This document shows, in pieces, positions 6,964 to 14,677 of a DNA stretch of 30,902 bases. Position 1 is the first letter of the stretch. Every line of letters starts with the position of its first letter. A program made the position numbers and the translations under genes. The DNA lies in contig CAWUKT010000083.1 in assembly GCA_963923035.1 (NCBI GenBank), forward strand, positions 1 through 30,902, read 5' to 3'. The notes under the pieces are model-generated. The model was not told the DNA's origin. It worked only from the letters and a program-made list of their open reading frames with translations, and did not search any database. The stretch is from CAWUKT01 sp963923035 (GTDB lineage Bacteria > Bacteroidota > Bacteroidia > J057 > JADKCL01).

Positions 6964-7605
6964 ATGTGGAACAAAAAGCATTTGGTGATCGCAATCATTG
7001 GAGCCGTGGCGGTATGGCTACAAGCGTGCAATTCTGGTCCGAAAACACTGGAGGCGGACCCGATAACTCCTGAATCAACCATGAATCCTGTCCAGCTGTG
7101 GCCTGACAACGGTGAATCAAAAGAATTCAAAGTGGATTCCTCCGATTTCAGAATCGATGCATCCAAAAAGGATTGGCAAATTGGACTTGAACGGGCTTCA
7201 AGTTTTGAAGAGCAATTGGGTAAAATCAAAAGAGCGCTGGTGAAAATCTCCCAGGAAGCCAATTTAAGGGAATTGAGGATGGTCGAAATTCAACCTTTGA
7301 ATGATGACTTGTTGTCCGACATTGCCGCTGTGCCCGAAATCCAAGCCGAATTAATTCAAAGAAAGGGAAAGGTCAATTCCATGAAAACAGTTTCTCCCCA
7401 CGCCCATCAATCCAATTATTTGAATGAAATCACGGCACTGTTCCAGCCATTTGAGCTGGAACCCGTTGATTACTACATCGACAAGTGCCGGGGTGAGGAC
7501 GTCTCAGAAGACTCAACCTTTTATACATTGAGGTGTACGACCATTGCTTTTAAACTAAAGGAATTGGTTCCAGAAAACCTGCGAAATACACGCCGTCTTC
7601 CTTGA
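6964..7605 (+). CDS. Hypothetical lipoprotein
   Basis: This 213-residue protein has a basic N terminus, a hydrophobic segment and lipobox Cys22 (WLQAC), so it is probably lipid-anchored in the envelope. The mature part has no family I recognise. It contains a helical stretch around residues 78-105 (FEEQLGKIKRALVKISQEANLRELRMVE) and two further cysteines in the C-terminal part (DKCRGED and LRCTT) that could pair. Base composition is more AT-rich than its neighbours, suggesting a less conserved or acquired gene. A 14-bp palindrome (CGGGTC-TG-GACCCG, 6932-6945) lies 18 bp before the start and could be an operator. Confidence 0.7.
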   Translation: MWNKKHLVIAIIGAVAVWLQACNSGPKTLEADPITPESTMNPVQLWPDNGESKEFKVDSSDFRIDASKKDWQIGLERASSFEEQLGKIKRALVKISQEANLRELRMVEIQPLNDDLLSDIAAVPEIQAELIQRKGKVNSMKTVSPHAHQSNYLNEITALFQPFELEPVDYYIDKCRGEDVSEDSTFYTLRCTTIAFKLKELVPENLRNTRRLP

Positions 7606-7629
7606 GAGGGACATTGATCTCTTTGCCTC

Positions 7630-7637
7630 TACATTTG
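7630..7637 (+). promoter_or_regulatory. Possible -7 box for the PaaG-like/PLP enzyme pair
   Basis: TACATTTG is a perfect TAnnTTTG match, 48 nt before ATG 7686. No TTTG sits at the usual 19-nt spacing upstream, so the call rests on the -7 box alone. Confidence 0.35.
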
Positions 7638-7685
7638 CTCCCCGTCCGCCCATCCCTTATTTTTACTCCCAAACAATTCGAATCC

Positions 7686-8462
7686 ATGTCTGAGATACTT
7701 CGTTACGAGCTCCAGGATGGCATTGCCACCCTTACCCTCAATCGCCCCGACCGCTACAATGCCTTCAACAATGACCTCAGCTTTCAGTTCATTGATGCGC
7801 TGAAGAAGGTGCGGCGCGATCCCGAAGTGCGGGTGATTGTGTTGACGGGGGAAGGAAAAGCCTTTTGTTCGGGGCAGGATTTGAAGGATGTGCAGGGAAA
7901 AAGCCGCTCCTTGGGAGAGTCGGTAGAAAAGCGCTACAATCCGATGGTGCGCTTGATCACCCAGACGGAGAAGCCCTTTATCTGTAAGATGAATGGCGTC
8001 GCGGCGGGAGCTGGCGCGAGCATCGCGCTGGCCTGTGACTACGTGGTCGCGGCCGATTCGGCCAAGATGGTCTGGGCCTTCGCCAATATTGGCCTGGTGC
8101 TGGACAGTGGGTCTTCCTACTTTTTGCCGCGCCTCGTCGGGCGGCAAAAAGCATTCGAATTGGCGACCCTGGGCGAAAAGATCACCGCGGCCCAGGCCCT
8201 CGACATGGGCCTCGTGAACAAGGTCGTGCCCCGCGACGAACTCGACGCCGCGGTGCAGCCGATTGCCGAGCACTACGCGAAGGCTCCCACGAAGGCCATC
8301 GGCCTCATCAAGCGGATGCTGACCCGCAGCTTCAATTCTTCGCTCGACGAGATGCTCGAGATGGAGAAGCACGGCCAGGAGATTGCGGGCCGTACCGAAG
8401 ACTATAAAGAAGGTGTCAACGCCTTCAACGAAAAACGGAAGCCCGTTTACAAAGGCCACTGA
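7686..8462 (+). CDS. PaaG-like enoyl-CoA hydratase/isomerase
   Basis: The 258-residue protein belongs to the crotonase superfamily. The oxyanion-hole segments are AFCSGQDL (59-66) and VAAGAGASIALACD (105-118), and Asp140 in GLVLDSGSS matches the acid that PaaG-type isomerases use. PaaG converts ring-1,2-epoxyphenylacetyl-CoA to the oxepin form; related enzymes isomerise or hydrate enoyl-CoAs in beta-oxidation. The C-terminal AGRTEDYKEGVNAFNEKRKPVYKG also matches PaaG closely. ATG 7686 was chosen because conserved sequence starts there (MSEILRYELQDG); the longer frame from 7602 adds non-homologous residues. It is 4 bp from the next gene, so the two are co-transcribed. No paaABCE genes are visible nearby, so the true substrate is uncertain. 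Confidence 0.9.
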   Translation: MSEILRYELQDGIATLTLNRPDRYNAFNNDLSFQFIDALKKVRRDPEVRVIVLTGEGKAFCSGQDLKDVQGKSRSLGESVEKRYNPMVRLITQTEKPFICKMNGVAAGAGASIALACDYVVAADSAKMVWAFANIGLVLDSGSSYFLPRLVGRQKAFELATLGEKITAAQALDMGLVNKVVPRDELDAAVQPIAEHYAKAPTKAIGLIKRMLTRSFNSSLDEMLEMEKHGQEIAGRTEDYKEGVNAFNEKRKPVYKGH

Positions 8463-8466
8463 CCCC

Positions 8467-9390
8467 ATGGAGCCGGTCAGGTTGCATCCCCGGGTCCACC
8501 GGATTTCGCCTCCGCAGATTTCCACTCCTTTATATGTATTGCGGGAAGATGAGATGGGCTTTGCCGTCGCCGGCGGCAAGCGTCGCAAATACGCGGCCCT
8601 GATTCCCTGGCTCCAATCCCAGGGCATCCAGCAAGTCGCTGTCATCGGTTCCCTCCATTCCAACAATGTTCTGGCCGCCGCTCAATTGCTCACCGAGGCC
8701 GGAATTTCCCTTCATTTGTTCCTCAAGTCCTCCCACCACTCCGGCCCGGGCAATGCTTTCCTGACCGAATTGCTGGTGCCGAAGTCCGCCTGGACCGTGG
8801 TGGAATCGGCCGATTGGCCCCAGGTCAATGCGATAGCGCAGGACTGGACCGTTGCGCAATCCCGGGAGACGATGGTATTGCCGGAAGGCGCATTTTGTGA
8901 GGCGGCTTTCTGGGGAACCACGGGCTTGGCGCTGGACATTGCGGAGCGCGAACAGGAATTGGGCGTGAAATGGGAGCGGATCTTTGTGGATGCCGGGACA
9001 GGTTTGTCCGCGGCGGGATTGATTTGGGGTGGGGGAGAGCAAGCATGGAAGGTCGAGGTGATTGGAATGGCGCTGGATGAAGCAGAATTCAAGGGCGTGA
9101 TGGAGCAAACGGGAACCTGGTCTGGGAAAAAGGAGCATTTGCCCTACGACTTTCATACCCCTCACAATGCGCATTCCTTCGGAGCTGTTAACCAGACCGT
9201 GCGGTCTGATATTGTTTTATTGGCCCGCACCTTGGGAATTCTGACCGATCCCATCTATTCGGTGAAACTGTTTCGGGAAGCCTTTCGCATTCTCCGGGAA
9301 TCACCTTCCTCTCAACCCAGCTTGATCGTCCATTCCGGCGGGGCGAATACTTTGCCCGGATTCTTCCAGCAATTGGAACCGCACCTTTAA
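8467..9390 (+). CDS. ACC deaminase / D-cysteine desulfhydrase family PLP enzyme
   Basis: The 307-residue protein has the fold-type II PLP signature of the ACC-deaminase/D-cysteine-desulfhydrase family. Lys38 in VAGGKRRK corresponds to the PLP-binding lysine, and GSLHSNN (61-67) matches the substrate-carboxylate loop (SNH/SNQ in relatives). A Gly/Ala-rich phosphate loop (DAGTGLSAAGLIWG, about 178-191) and C-terminal HSGGANTLPGF follow. Relatives release ammonia and an oxo acid from 1-aminocyclopropane-1-carboxylate or sulfide from D-cysteine; the substrate cannot be decided here. The start was chosen at ATG 8467, four bases after the preceding gene's stop; the frame from 8383 lies inside that gene. 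It ends in a 4-bp convergent overlap with the flippase gene. Confidence 0.85.
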   Translation: MEPVRLHPRVHRISPPQISTPLYVLREDEMGFAVAGGKRRKYAALIPWLQSQGIQQVAVIGSLHSNNVLAAAQLLTEAGISLHLFLKSSHHSGPGNAFLTELLVPKSAWTVVESADWPQVNAIAQDWTVAQSRETMVLPEGAFCEAAFWGTTGLALDIAEREQELGVKWERIFVDAGTGLSAAGLIWGGGEQAWKVEVIGMALDEAEFKGVMEQTGTWSGKKEHLPYDFHTPHNAHSFGAVNQTVRSDIVLLARTLGILTDPIYSVKLFREAFRILRESPSSQPSLIVHSGGANTLPGFFQQLEPHL

Positions 9391-10769
9391 AAGAAAAAGG
9401 TTTTGAGGCCCCACAGGCCCAGAAGGGCGATTGAATAGGCGCTCCACATCCCCACCGGGGAATACGCCGCCCATTTGATCCCGTGTTTGCGTTGCAGCAC
9501 GGCCATCAGGATGATTTTCTCCACGAAAAAGGCGATCACGGTGGCCATCGCGATTCCCTCCACACCAAACGTCAGCAACCCGACAATGCTCAGTACCACA
9601 TTCAATCCGAGTTCTACCCCGGCGCTGTACGCGAGGTATTTCGTCTCTCCGAATCCGCGCAGGATGGATTGGGGAAAGAGCAGGCGGGGGATGACGAGGA
9701 GCAAATAGATGTCAAAAATCGGGACGGCACCGAAGAAATCTTCGCCCAATACGGTTCCGAACAGGGGGCGGGAGGCCATGAGCAGGATGATGGAGAACAG
9801 GAAGAGGGGATGGATCAAGCGGAGGGTGCTTCGGGAAAGGTCGTCCAATTTGGGGCCGAGCTCAGCCTTCTCATGGGCTTCGGCAATGTTGCCGGATTGG
9901 CTGATACTGAGGGCATTGGCGAGGAGGAGGACGAGGGGTAGTTCCTTCGCGCCGTAGCGAAAGTTGGCGAAGGATTCAGGGAACCAGGACTCGACGAGAA
10001 AGCTGTCGAGGTAGGTGGCACTGTGGGAGAGGAGGGCCGCTCCCATGAGTGGCAGGGCAATTTTTATCAACTGCTGGCGTTGTTCTCTGGGGGAGGCTTC
10101 CCCGCTTTTGGGACGCTGGATCAGCAGATGGGCGACAATTCCCTTGGCCAGGCCAAAAGCACCCAAGCCGAAAATGCCGTCCTGGAGATTCCCCGTGATG
10201 AGGATCGGGACGAGGAGGGCGGCTGCCTGGAGCAGGTAGGCCGTGATCGTAAAGACCAGCATGGGACGGCTCTTGCGCTCGGCGAGGTACAGGTAGACGA
10301 CCTGGAGGGAATAGGTGTCGCCGAGCGTAAATGCAGCGAAGGCGACCAAGGTGGAGATTTCAAATACGCCGGGGTAAATGAGGAGGGCCAAAAGGGGGAG
10401 GAGCAGGGCCGAAGAAAATGCGGCGAGCCGGTGGATGGACTGGCTGGGGGAGAGCAATTGGGGGGCTTGGGGTGCCGGCATTTTCCGAAACAACACCAAA
10501 AACGCATCGTTCAATCCGCCGACCCAAAAGAAGGAGATGCTGCTCCCGATCAGCAACAAACGCTCGTAATCGGCGACCGGTCCCTGGTCGGGAAAGATGC
10601 GGGCAAGGCCGATGGCCATCCCGAAGAGTGTCGCGAAGCGGAAAAGGGAGAAAAACTGGAATGCACGGCGACTGGGATCGGTTCCCACCAGGCGTCGTTT
10701 GGGATGCGCATTCTGTTTCAAGGTGTTGTGGGAATAATTTTTTTTGTATTTTTGAGAAGGTCCTGCCAA
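9387..10769 (-). CDS. Polysaccharide (Wzx/MATE-like) flippase
   Basis: This is a 460-residue polytopic membrane protein with about twelve hydrophobic helices separated by short charged loops. The layout suggests the MOP superfamily of lipid-linked oligosaccharide flippases (polysaccharide biosynthesis proteins). It would move undecaprenyl-linked sugars across the inner membrane for surface polysaccharide. The paired-helix start (FFSLFRFATLFGMAIGLARIFP) and the RFGYGAKELPLVLLLANALS-like loop region fit this group. The open frame starts at TTG 10769; no ATG occurs before codon 51. A TTG or GTG start (for example GTG at codon 28) seems required and is uncertain. No glycosyltransferases or other polysaccharide genes are adjacent, so its substrate is unknown. 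Confidence 0.8.
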   Translation of the reverse strand: MAGPSQKYKKNYSHNTLKQNAHPKRRLVGTDPSRRAFQFFSLFRFATLFGMAIGLARIFPDQGPVADYERLLLIGSSISFFWVGGLNDAFLVLFRKMPAPQAPQLLSPSQSIHRLAAFSSALLLPLLALLIYPGVFEISTLVAFAAFTLGDTYSLQVVYLYLAERKSRPMLVFTITAYLLQAAALLVPILITGNLQDGIFGLGAFGLAKGIVAHLLIQRPKSGEASPREQRQQLIKIALPLMGAALLSHSATYLDSFLVESWFPESFANFRYGAKELPLVLLLANALSISQSGNIAEAHEKAELGPKLDDLSRSTLRLIHPLFLFSIILLMASRPLFGTVLGEDFFGAVPIFDIYLLLVIPRLLFPQSILRGFGETKYLAYSAGVELGLNVVLSIVGLLTFGVEGIAMATVIAFFVEKIILMAVLQRKHGIKWAAYSPVGMWSAYSIALLGLWGLKTFFF

Positions 10770-10965
10770 AAAACGAATAAACCCGTTTAGAAAACAAGGC
10801 CTAAATAATTTCCCTCGATTTATTTAAGGTGTAATCCAGGGAAGTTTTGAAGAAGTATGTGTTTGTGCCCATTTGTTGTGTTTTGTTCGCTTTTTGCTTC
10901 GAGATTCCCCCAAAATACTTCAGCTAATTGCATCTGAAGTGTGTAATTCAAGTGCCGGGTTTACA

Positions 10966-10995
10966 TTGTGACGCAATTGAGGATAAGTATATTTG
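10966..10995 (+). promoter_or_regulatory. Bacteroidota housekeeping promoter
   Basis: TTG at 10966-10968, a 19-nt spacer and TATATTTG at 10988-10995 match the -33/-7 arrangement of the Bacteroidota primary sigma factor. It lies 39 bp before the ATG of the small secreted protein at 11035. This is the clearest promoter in the window. The preceding 10797-10965 is AT-rich with no gene seen. Confidence 0.75.
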
Positions 10996-11034
10996 GGTAA
11001 GAAAAAAGTTAAGTACAACTCAAACGAAAAGACC

Positions 11035-11223
11035 ATGAATGCCATTTTTGTCCTCTTGACCTGGTTTATGAGCCTTTCAAGCCCTTCTGCTCCTGCTATG
11101 TACGATGATGTATTCGTCGAAGATTACAATCACGGAATCAACGTGAACGGCGGAACCATCATTACTACCAGCCCCCGTACGGTTGTGGCTCTTGAAGACA
11201 CTCACTTCCGTCCGAGCAAGTAA
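11035..11223 (+). CDS. Small secreted peptide precursor, unknown function
   Basis: From ATG 11035 the product is 62 residues. The first 21 (MNAIFVLLTWFMSLSSPSAPA) form a hydrophobic signal-like segment, probably cleaved after PSAPA. The mature 41 residues are acidic, with a YDDVFVEDYNHGINVNGG stretch, and contain no cysteine. A longer frame from 10993 would start at TTG inside the promoter's -7 box, so it is rejected. The gene has a textbook promoter and is followed by a terminator about 95 bp downstream, so it forms its own transcription unit. I recognise no family. It lies just before the highly expressed T9SS cargo gene, but no functional link can be shown. Confidence 0.65.
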   Translation: MNAIFVLLTWFMSLSSPSAPAMYDDVFVEDYNHGINVNGGTIITTSPRTVVALEDTHFRPSK

Positions 11224-11318
11224 TAGATTCTTCCCTGGTAAATTTTTACAAACGCGAACGTGATCGACCACCATTCGACCTCTCTCTCGTGGGAAGGAAT
11301 TATGAATCGGCAACGAAC

Positions 11319-11352
11319 CCCGACCTGACCGGACACCCTCGGTCGGGTTTTT
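11319..11352 (+). terminator. Rho-independent terminator
   Basis: CCCGACC (11319-11325) and GGTCGGG (11341-11347) form a perfect 7-bp stem around a 15-nt loop, followed by TTTTT. The remaining sequence to 11534 is AT-rich; a weak TATATCTG (11495-11502) may be the -7 box of the next gene, but its -33 partner is missing. Confidence 0.75.
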
Positions 11353-11534
11353 GCTTTTATTAGCAAAAGACCTTAAATAAATGCTAGGAAGCCGACATTC
11401 CAATATTCCTAGACAAAAAAAACAAAGGGAATTGGGTAAATTATTTAAGAAATTTTAACTTAGAATTTGGAACCGTTAGGTACCATTCGAAAAGTATATC
11501 TGAATTTTCTTTATTAGATAATTATAAACTGAGT

Positions 11535-13559
11535 ATGAAAAGATTTACACTATTGGCACTCTTGCTGGTAACTGGTGTAGTCGCTTGGGGTCAGCGTCCG
11601 GTCGCTCCGGGTCAGGCCGAACAGCAGGCTACTTACCAGGAGCGGTTTGAGCAAATGACCCGGACTATTGACCGGACCATTCCTTCCGTTAACCAGATTG
11701 CTCCGCAGCAGTCGGCTGCAAAAACTGGAGGCGTCGCAACTGTTTCTCCGATCGCTACTGGTCAGGCATCGAATATCTATTCGGTCCTCCGTGGTGAGCA
11801 GAACCAGGCTTACTATGATGCCGCCTCTAACTCTGTTGGCTTCATCCACCGCCACAACATCAACCTTTGGGGTGGTAACAGCGGCCAGTACCGTTTCGAC
11901 CTTTCCACCGATGGTGGTCAGACCTTTACCTCTGATATCGGTCTCCTGACAGCCAACTCCACGGCTCCGTCTCGTTACCCGAACATCACGGTTTACAACC
12001 CGAACAACGAAAACAACCCCTTCAACACCTTCCTGGTGTACAGCGGTCCGACCCTGGGTGCTTCTACATGGGATGGTCACGTTGATGGTGCCCTGCAGGT
12101 AACTGCTACCAACCCGATCCCCGCTCCGGCAACTGAGAACTACAACTTTACTGCTTCTCAGACCCTGCTCCCCGGTGGTCTGTGTGAAGGTCTCCCCGGT
12201 GAATTCTGGAAGACTGACCTCGCTTTTGACGGCGCTGCTGCCACTGGCGACATCTACGTATACAAAGGTACCTGGAACTCCACCACCAACGATGTTGACT
12301 GGGTACGTTCCGATACTCTTTCTCCGAACCACTTCACCGCTGCTAACGGTGGTGCTCCGGTTGCTATCGGCCCGAACATTTCCTTCTCTCCCGACGGAAA
12401 CACTGGCTGGTTGGCTTGGCTGGGTGACATCGTAGGTGGTGTTGACTCCACTGTTCAGGCTTGCTTCGTTAAGTCTTCCGACGGTGGCGAAACCTGGGGT
12501 TCCCCGATTGAAGTTTCTGCCAACGTTAATCCTGACGTAGAAAACTGGCTGACCGACTTCTGGATCACCATTGACACCGTTACTGGTGACACCGTTCCGG
12601 TTGGTACCGGCCGCGCTACCCTCGCGTTTGACTTTGACCTGACTGTTGACATCAACGGCAACCCTCACTTGGCTGCAGTTGTAGGTAACGGTACTTCTCA
12701 GGCCAACCCGGTTCCCGGTTACTCCATCTTCTCCGGTGTTGAGAAGTTCCTCGGCGACATCTGGTCCCCCGACGGCGGTGCTACCTGGGATGTTTCCTAC
12801 GTATCTCCGATCCTCACCTTCCGTGGTTCCTTCGGTACTTCCGACCCCGTTACCATGGACAACCAGCCCCAGATCAGCCGTACTCCCAATGGCGATCACA
12901 TCTTCTACACCTGGGTTGACTCTGATACCACTTCCCCGAACGGCGTAGGTTTCTCCGTAAGCGACAACCTGCTCCCGAACCTGCGTATCGCTGGTCTCCG
13001 TATGTCTGACGCTGCTAAGACCTGCCCCAAGCTGATCACCGACGGTGACGCTATCTGGGAAGGTGCTGCATTGTTCCCGACTGCTGCTCCTGACGTTATC
13101 CTGAGTTCCTCCGGTATCGTTAGTGTTCCGATCTTCATGGTCGAAATGCTCACCGGTGCTCCTCTTGGTGACTGCCAGTTCCACTACTTCGGTAACGACG
13201 CTCAGATCGACGCTACGGCTGAATTCGGTCAGCGTTCCTTCGAAGACCTTCAGTGGAACCAGTGTGTTGAAATCAGCAATGATGTTCCGGTTGAAGACGG
13301 CATCGTTTTGGGTCAGTCCTTCCCGAACCCGACCAACGGTACTGCTTCCATCGACTTCAACCTGCCCTTCTCCGCTGACGTAGAGCTCAACCTGGTCAAC
13401 ATGTACGGCCAGCAAGTTGCTGTTCTCGCCAACGGTCAGTACGGTGCTGGTAACCACACTGTAAACGTTGAAACCAACAGCCTCGCTGCTGGTATCTACT
13501 TCTACAACCTGAAGTCTGGTGAAACCACCATCTCCAAGAAAATGATCGTGACCAAGTAA
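11535..13559 (+). CDS. Asp-box (BNR) surface protein with T9SS type A sorting domain
   Basis: This 674-residue exported protein begins with a signal peptide (MKRFTLLALLLVTGVVAWGQ). Asp-box motifs of the S-x-D-G-G-x-T-W/F type occur near residues 125, 314 and 411, as in sialidase-like beta-propellers and other repeat folds. Sialidase catalytic residues are not evident, so enzymatic activity is not claimed. Residues about 592-674 form a type A C-terminal sorting domain: FPNPTNGTASIDFNLP, then the GQQVAVL and LAAGIYFYNL strands, ending SKKMIVTK. Such domains direct proteins through the T9SS to the cell surface and are then removed. Codon choice is strongly biased to GGT, GCT, AAC, TTC, CTG and CGT, unlike its neighbours, suggesting very high expression. 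A strong terminator follows. Confidence 0.92.
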   Translation: MKRFTLLALLLVTGVVAWGQRPVAPGQAEQQATYQERFEQMTRTIDRTIPSVNQIAPQQSAAKTGGVATVSPIATGQASNIYSVLRGEQNQAYYDAASNSVGFIHRHNINLWGGNSGQYRFDLSTDGGQTFTSDIGLLTANSTAPSRYPNITVYNPNNENNPFNTFLVYSGPTLGASTWDGHVDGALQVTATNPIPAPATENYNFTASQTLLPGGLCEGLPGEFWKTDLAFDGAAATGDIYVYKGTWNSTTNDVDWVRSDTLSPNHFTAANGGAPVAIGPNISFSPDGNTGWLAWLGDIVGGVDSTVQACFVKSSDGGETWGSPIEVSANVNPDVENWLTDFWITIDTVTGDTVPVGTGRATLAFDFDLTVDINGNPHLAAVVGNGTSQANPVPGYSIFSGVEKFLGDIWSPDGGATWDVSYVSPILTFRGSFGTSDPVTMDNQPQISRTPNGDHIFYTWVDSDTTSPNGVGFSVSDNLLPNLRIAGLRMSDAAKTCPKLITDGDAIWEGAALFPTAAPDVILSSSGIVSVPIFMVEMLTGAPLGDCQFHYFGNDAQIDATAEFGQRSFEDLQWNQCVEISNDVPVEDGIVLGQSFPNPTNGTASIDFNLPFSADVELNLVNMYGQQVAVLANGQYGAGNHTVNVETNSLAAGIYFYNLKSGETTISKKMIVTK

Positions 13560-13581
13560 TTCGGTCCGTTCGAAATAATCG

Positions 13582-13616
13582 AAAAGGTTGTCCATTTTGG
13601 ACAACCTTTTCTTTTT
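13582..13616 (+). terminator. Strong rho-independent terminator
   Basis: AAAAGGTTGTCC (13582-13593) and GGACAACCTTTT (13599-13610) are perfect complements around a 5-nt loop, followed by CTTTTT. It closes the Asp-box protein gene. Confidence 0.92.
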
Positions 13617-13711
13617 GCACTCGTTTTTCTTAACAAATACTCTTCACCGATTTGGTGGTTTTATTGTATTTTGCGCAGGTTCAACCCAACTAAAACAAGA
13701 CAATATCTCCT

Positions 13712-14677
13712 ATGAGCGCTGAAAATCTCAACACTCCGGAAGCGAAACCCAAAGGTGGAAATACCGGCAGAATCATTTCAATTATCGTGGGGGCATTGCT
13801 GGTTGGGGCGGTCAGTTTTTTCGCCTACCGATGGAACGAGGCAGAAAAATCAATCCAGGCATTTGAGGTCAACGAAGAAAACCTGACGGCAGAAATTGTC
13901 GATCTGGAAGAAAATCTCGATGATTTTAAATTGCAATTGGATGACCAGGCGCTGGATTTGGAGGACAAGGAACGGATGCTGCAGGAAAAAGAGCTGCTGA
14001 TCATTGAAAAGGAAAAGCGCATTGATGATTTGGTGCGGAAGAATCGCCTCAGCCAGAAGCAAGCCGATGAATTGCGGGCCAAGGTGAAGTCGCTGAACTA
14101 CTATATCACCCGCTACGAAGAGCAAATCGACGAGTTGAAGTCCCGGGTGGCCTTGTTGGAAGGGGAAAAAGCGGAGCTGGAGTCGAAGGTCAACAACATG
14201 AGCAGCAAGGTGCAGGAGTTGAAGTCGGAGAATGAGGCCAAAGAATTCAAATTGGATGTGGCGAAGGTGTTGGGGACCAACTCATTTGGCAGCTACTATA
14301 TCCGTAGCAACGGCAAGAAAATCGCCAGCAATCCCATCCGTCGCCGCCGGATGGATCACTTTGAAATCTGTTTCAACATCGTCCAGAATACCGCTGCCGA
14401 CAAAGGCGAGCGCGATGTCTATTTGCAGGTCCGTAACCCCGCCGGGGAAGTGATCCGCGACAATGGGAGCCAGAGTGGCTACCATCCGTTGGAAAGCGCC
14501 GGAGGCGGCGACCAACCGTATACCTCCAAAACCAAGATCGACTTCGACGGGACGAATACGAGCGTCTGCATCGATTTCCAGACGCCCGAAGACATTGACC
14601 TTGAAAAAGGAATCTACGATGTCATGGTCTACGCCGATGGCTACAACATCGGCTCCAGTTCCTTTGAAGTGAACTGA
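13712..14677 (+). CDS. Membrane-anchored coiled-coil protein
   Basis: The 321-residue protein has a short N-terminal cytoplasmic tail, a transmembrane helix at about residues 20-39 (IISIIVGALLVGAVSFFAYR), and a long Glu/Lys/Leu heptad-rich coiled coil from about 45 to 180. A compact, probably beta-rich C-terminal domain follows (about 185-321) with strands DHFEICFNIVQN, DVYLQVRNPAGEVI, TSVCIDFQTP and KGIYDVMVYADG. Similar TM/coiled-coil/beta-sandwich proteins are common in Bacteroidota envelopes and have been linked to gliding or envelope scaffolding only loosely; I do not recognise a named family. Its stop (14675-14677) directly abuts that of the convergent CtlX-type gene, the two stops together forming TGATCA. 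Confidence 0.8.
   Translation: MSAENLNTPEAKPKGGNTGRIISIIVGALLVGAVSFFAYRWNEAEKSIQAFEVNEENLTAEIVDLEENLDDFKLQLDDQALDLEDKERMLQEKELLIIEKEKRIDDLVRKNRLSQKQADELRAKVKSLNYYITRYEEQIDELKSRVALLEGEKAELESKVNNMSSKVQELKSENEAKEFKLDVAKVLGTNSFGSYYIRSNGKKIASNPIRRRRMDHFEICFNIVQNTAADKGERDVYLQVRNPAGEVIRDNGSQSGYHPLESAGGGDQPYTSKTKIDFDGTNTSVCIDFQTPEDIDLEKGIYDVMVYADGYNIGSSSFEVN

Noticed and set aside
11550..13604. 684-codon open frame antisense to the Asp-box protein gene
   Set aside because: It is in codon register with the sense gene, so it only reflects absence of TTA, CTA and TCA codons there. Similar in-register antisense frames cover argS (15622-17472), arginase, the amidohydrolase and the PorE-like gene, showing a general codon bias.
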